DNA of 64,000 bases from CAVSJO01 sp963728445 (GTDB lineage: Bacteria > Gemmatimonadota > Gemmatimonadetes > Longimicrobiales > RSA9), in the NCBI GenBank assembly GCA_963728445.1, contig CAVSJO010000006.1:930001-994000 (forward strand), given 5' to 3'. The position numbers were made by a program, and so were the translations under genes. Below the pieces are notes generated by a model. That model searched no databases. It was not told the origin of the DNA and saw only the letters and a program-made list of their open reading frames with translations. Positions 60,898 to 64,000 of this stretch are shown here, one piece after another. Each line of letters opens with the position of its first letter. Within the stretch, counting starts at the first letter, position 1.

Positions 60898-63390
60898 TCA
60901 CGCCACCACCAGATTGATCAGGCGATCGGGCACGAAAACGACCTTCCTGACCTCTCCCTCGTCGACGAATCGACGCACGTTCTCGTCAGCGAGCGCGGCG
61001 TCCCGGGCGGCGTCGCGATCCAGCCCGCGCGGGGCCGCCATGCGGGCCCTCACCTTGCCGTTCACCTGCACGACGAACTCGATGGTGTCGGCCGTCGCCT
61101 TCGCGGCATCGAAGCCGGGCCAGCGTGCGGACGCGAACAGGCCGCCCTCGTGGCCGAGGCGTTCCCACAACTCCTCCGCCAGGTGCGGCGCGAAGGGCGC
61201 GACGAGGAGGACCAGGGGCTCGACCTCGTTGCGTCGCGCCGTGCGGCCGCCCTCCCGCACCGCGTTCAGGTACTCCATCATCGCCGCGATGGCGGTGTTG
61301 TAGCGCAGCCCGTCGACGTCTTCCGTCACCTTCCGGATCGTTGCATGGAGCTTCTGCTCCAGCTCGCCCTCCGGTGCGCCGTCCTCCAGCGACTCGACGG
61401 GCAGCACGCTGTCCCACAGGCGGCTCAGGAAGCCGAAGGGTCCCTGAAGACCCTGGTCGCGGAAGTCGCCGCCCTCCTGGTACGGGCCGAGAAACATGAG
61501 ATAGGTACGGAACGCGTCTGCGCCCCAGCGCGCGATGTACTCGTCCGGGATCACCACGTTGCCCCGGCTCTTGGACATCTTCGCGCCGTCCTTGATGATG
61601 AGTCCGTGCTTGCGGAAGCGCTCGTACGGTTCCTCGAAGGGCAGCAGGCCGAGGTCGTGCAGCACCATGGTCACGAACCGCGAGTAGAGCAGGTGCAGCA
61701 CCGCGTGCTCCTCGCCGCCGATGTACATGTCCACGGGCAGCCACTTCTTCGTCAGCGCGGCGTCGAACGCCACGTCGTCCCGGTTCGCCGACGGGTAGCG
61801 CAGGAAGTACCAGGCGCTGTCCAGGAACGTGTCGCTCACGTCCGTCTCCCGCCGTGCCTCGCCCCCGCACGCAGGGCAGCTCACCCGGTACCAGTCCTCG
61901 GCGCGGGCGAGAGGGCTGACGCCGCTCTCGTCCGGCTTGTAGTCCTCCACGTACGGGAGCTCGACCGGCAGGTCCTCCTCGGGGACCGGGACCGTGCCGC
62001 ACGCGTCGCAATCGATCACCGGGATCGGCGGACCCCAGTATCGCTGTCGCGAGATGCACCAGTCGTGCAGCCGGTAGTTCACGCGCGGCTCGGCCAGCCG
62101 GCGCTCGGCCAGCCACGCCGTGATGCGGCGCTTGCCCTCCTGCCATTCCAGCCCGTCGAACTCGCCGGAGTTTACCAGCGTGCCGTCTCCCACGTACGCC
62201 TCCCGGAGAGGCGACTTCGCGTCCTCGTCCGGCCCGGCGACGACGCGCCGGATCGACAGGTCGTACTTCGTCGCGAACTCGAAGTCGCGCTCGTCGTGGC
62301 CCGGCACCGCCATGATGGCGCCCGTCCCGTACTCCATCAGCACGTAGTCGGCGATCCACACGGGGATGTCCTCGCCCGTGGCCGGATTCACCGCAAACCC
62401 GCCGGTGAAGACGCCCGTCTTCTCCTTGTCCGCCTTCCGGCGGCTGACCAGGTCCATGGCCCCCGCCCGCCGCCGGTACGCCTCCACCTCGTCCCTCTGC
62501 TCGTCGGAGATCAGGGCCTCCACGAGCGGGTGCTCCGGCGCCAGCACCATGAACGTGGCGCCGAACGTGGTGTCCGGGCGCGTCGTGAAGACGCGGATGG
62601 CCGGCAGCTCGGCGTGCAGCTCCGCCGGCTCGTGCCGGTCCGGCGCCGCGCGCCTGCGGGCCAGCGGGAAGACGAGCTCCGCTCCGTCGCTCCTCCCGAT
62701 CCAGTTCTCCTGGGCCTTCGTCGTCGTTTCCGACCAGTCGATCCAGTCGAGGTTCTTCAGCAGACGCTCGGAGTACTCCGTGATGCGGAAGAACCATTGC
62801 GACAGGAAGCGCTGCTCCACCACCGTGCCGCACCGCTCGCACGCGCCCGCGATGACCTGCTCGTTCGCCAGCACCGTGTGGCACGACGGGCACCAGTTGA
62901 CCGGCGCCTCCTTCTTCACCGCCAGACCGGCTTCGTACAGCTTCAGGAAGATCCACTGCGTCCACTTGTAGTACGCCGGATCCGTCGTATTGACCGTGTG
63001 GTTCCAGTCGTACATCGCGCCGACCCGCTTCAGCTGCCGCGTGAAGTTCGCGACGTTGCGCGGGATCAGCTCCATCGGGTGCGTGCCGGTCTTCAGGGCG
63101 AAGTTCTCGGAGTGGATGCCGAACGCGTCGAAGCCGATCGGCTCGAAGACGTCGTCGCCCCGGAGCCGCCGGAAGCGCCCGTGGATGTCCGCCCCCGTGA
63201 ACGCGTAGAGGTTGCCCACGTGCAGCCCCTCCGCCGACGGATAGGGGAACATCATGAGGTTGTAGAACGGCCGATCGGCCGCAGCGAGCGCCTCGTCGCT
63301 CCAGCGATTCGTCCCGTCCGCCTCCCACCGGGCCTGCCACTTCTCCTCGACGTCCGACGGCGCGTACGGCGCCCTGTCTTCCTGGCTCAT
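60898..63390 (-). CDS. leuS: leucyl-tRNA synthetase
   Basis: The class I aminoacyl-tRNA synthetase has 830 residues and charges tRNA-Leu. The first ATP-binding signature reads HVGN at residues 57-60 (YPSAEGLHVGNLYAFTGADI) instead of the common HxGH; KMSKS is intact at residues 604-608. The CP1 editing domain is present (TRPDTTFGATFMVLAPEHP), as are zinc-type cysteines (NWCPSCHTVL, GACERCG). The ATG at 63390 (MSQEDRAPYAPSDVEEKWQ) is chosen because the open frame upstream is only repeat-derived Arg/Gly/Pro sequence. Two tRNA-Leu genes are in the array downstream on the same strand. Confidence 0.96.
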   Translation of the reverse strand: MSQEDRAPYAPSDVEEKWQARWEADGTNRWSDEALAAADRPFYNLMMFPYPSAEGLHVGNLYAFTGADIHGRFRRLRGDDVFEPIGFDAFGIHSENFALKTGTHPMELIPRNVANFTRQLKRVGAMYDWNHTVNTTDPAYYKWTQWIFLKLYEAGLAVKKEAPVNWCPSCHTVLANEQVIAGACERCGTVVEQRFLSQWFFRITEYSERLLKNLDWIDWSETTTKAQENWIGRSDGAELVFPLARRRAAPDRHEPAELHAELPAIRVFTTRPDTTFGATFMVLAPEHPLVEALISDEQRDEVEAYRRRAGAMDLVSRRKADKEKTGVFTGGFAVNPATGEDIPVWIADYVLMEYGTGAIMAVPGHDERDFEFATKYDLSIRRVVAGPDEDAKSPLREAYVGDGTLVNSGEFDGLEWQEGKRRITAWLAERRLAEPRVNYRLHDWCISRQRYWGPPIPVIDCDACGTVPVPEEDLPVELPYVEDYKPDESGVSPLARAEDWYRVSCPACGGEARRETDVSDTFLDSAWYFLRYPSANRDDVAFDAALTKKWLPVDMYIGGEEHAVLHLLYSRFVTMVLHDLGLLPFEEPYERFRKHGLIIKDGAKMSKSRGNVVIPDEYIARWGADAFRTYLMFLGPYQEGGDFRDQGLQGPFGFLSRLWDSVLPVESLEDGAPEGELEQKLHATIRKVTEDVDGLRYNTAIAAMMEYLNAVREGGRTARRNEVEPLVLLVAPFAPHLAEELWERLGHEGGLFASARWPGFDAAKATADTIEFVVQVNGKVRARMAAPRGLDRDAARDAALADENVRRFVDEGEVRKVVFVPDRLINLVVA

Positions 63391-63482
63391 TCGTTTCACG
63401 TCTGCGATTGGCGATGTCGTGGAAGGCGGAAAGGTAACGGAGCGCGCAACCGGGTGGAAAGGCGGCGGCTGGCGCCGCCGCA

Positions 63483-63850
63483 GGGGGTCGGGGCGCTGCG
63501 CGCCCCTCCGAGGGGGTCGCTTCGCCTGCGGCTCCGCTCCGAAGGGGGTCGGGGCGCTGCGCGCCCTTCCGAGGGGGTCGCTTCGCCTGCGGCTCCGCTC
63601 CGAGGGGGTCGGGCGCTGCGCGCCCCTCCGAGCGGAGAGGCGCATGCTCGGCACCTGCGCACCCACGGAAGCGCCCGTCCTCCCGCGTTCCTCGAAGCCC
63701 CCGTCAGGGGCGCCCCCCTCGGAGGGGCGCCACGCGCCCCGACCCCCTCGGAAGGGCGCGCAGCGCCCGACCCCCTCGGAGGGGCGCACCGCGCCCGACC
63801 CCCTCGAAGCCCCGTCAGGGGCGCCCCCCTGGGAGGGGCGCTCGCGCCCC
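63483..63850. repeat. palindrome-mosaic element B: two inverted arrays of GC hairpins around a unique core
   Basis: The left array (63483-63631) has a period of about 60 bases, 2.5 copies. Each is a pair of modules, GGGGGTC + GGGGCGCTGCGCGCCCC + TCCGA and GGGGGTC + GCTTCGCCTGCGGC... + TCCGA. The right array (about 63691-63850) carries modules of the first kind in reverse orientation (three copies) and two copies of a CGAAGCCCC-GTCA-GGGGCGC module. A unique core of about 60 bases separates them. The design matches the element at 51034-51464, but the module sequences differ. It is non-coding except that the neighbouring gene ends inside it. Confidence 0.8.
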
Positions 63851-64000
63851 GACCCGCTCATACGGCCTCTCGGCGTGCGCCCGGGCCTCCCTCAGGATAT
63901 CGGCGACCGTCCCCGGCAGGTTCTGATCGTGCCGTTTCCACGCGGCGTCGAAGAGCTCGAGGCGGTCGTAGTAGAGGCGTCGGGCGATGAGGGTCGCGTT
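63815..64000 (-). CDS. C-terminal end of an unidentified protein (5' part outside window)
   Basis: The frame is open from the right edge to the stop TGA at 63815-63817, giving 61 residues. Residues from NATLIARRLYYDRLELFDAAW to VADILREARAHAERPYERVG look like real helical protein. The last ten or so residues (ARAPLPGGRP) are encoded by the palindrome element, so the element seems to have supplied the stop codon. No family can be named from this piece. Confidence 0.5.
   Translation of the reverse strand, partial: NATLIARRLYYDRLELFDAAWKRHDQNLPGTVADILREARAHAERPYERVGARAPLPGGRP

Noticed and set aside
63391..63861. N-terminal extension of leucyl-tRNA synthetase to 63861
   Set aside because: The extra 157 residues are Arg/Gly/Pro/Ser repeats read from the palindrome element; the conserved synthetase sequence begins at the ATG at 63390.
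60418..63990. 1190-codon open frame on the plus strand
   Set aside because: It is the antisense of leuS and several tRNAs; the sequence is Arg/Val/His-rich without any domain and is a by-product of high GC content.

Overview
The window is a chromosomal segment of a very GC-rich bacterium. The protein style fits Gemmatimonadota, with Acidobacteriota as the alternative. The reasons are PadR-linked MacB/FtsX-type 'ADOP' permeases, an ECF sigma factor paired with a serine/threonine kinase-TPR protein, TolB/TPR proteins, many secreted lipoproteins, citrate synthase and a split pntAA-pntAB-pntB set. The phylum is inferred from gene content only; no rRNA is present. None of the 22 tRNA genes encodes its 3' CCA.

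Layout. 1-7 kb: end of a TPR protein, a NIPSNAP-like small protein, a frameshifted DUF2723 glycosyltransferase-like membrane protein translationally coupled to a PadR regulator, a cupredoxin lipoprotein, an FMN reductase, a serine-hydrolase remnant and a DUF481-like outer-membrane protein. 7-13.2 kb: a second PadR operon with an intact ADOP permease, then a decayed ADOP gene and tRNA-Pro. 13.4-19.5 kb: a degenerate cyclase-family lipoprotein, a RidA-like protein, a small secreted protein, and the proton-translocating transhydrogenase genes with a CPA1 cation/proton antiporter. 19.5-24.1 kb: a histone H1-like Lys/Ala protein, citrate synthase, a VKOR-DsbA fusion and a His-containing polytopic membrane protein. 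24.1-30 kb: a subtilase lipoprotein, a dienelactone-hydrolase lipoprotein and small secreted or membrane proteins, separated by repeat-rich intergenic DNA. 29.8-32.8 kb: gluconokinase, an SGNH hydrolase and a serine hydrolase. 32.9-39.4 kb: a 1080-residue repeat lipoprotein and the ECF sigma/kinase-TPR pair. 39.6-44.1 kb: tRNA-Ser, a TolB/TPR protein and an M1-type metallopeptidase. 44.6-50.4 kb: a tripartite RND efflux operon. 50.6-53 kb: a half-size TauE-like protein, a palindrome-rich element, an aldo-keto reductase and a small membrane protein. 53.1-60.8 kb: two minus-strand tRNA arrays (9 and 11 genes), each ending in a terminator, with a third ADOP permease, a secreted protein and uracil-DNA glycosylase between them. 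60.9-64 kb: leucyl-tRNA synthetase, a second palindrome-rich element and the end of an unidentified gene.

How it fits together. Most genes are housekeeping (tRNAs, leuS, gltA, pnt, ung) or envelope functions (ADOP permeases, efflux, lipoproteins, secreted hydrolases). Three signals stand out. First, two PadR operons share an inverted repeat of the form TATCG-N5-CGATA at their own promoters; in one it overlaps the Shine-Dalgarno sequence. Second, several intergenic gaps hold tandem or inverted repeats, including two arrays of short GC palindromes arranged head-to-head around a unique core. Third, at least eleven frame breaks affect six otherwise well-conserved genes. These could be real decay or base-insertion/deletion errors in the assembly, and frameshifted genes should be read with that in mind.
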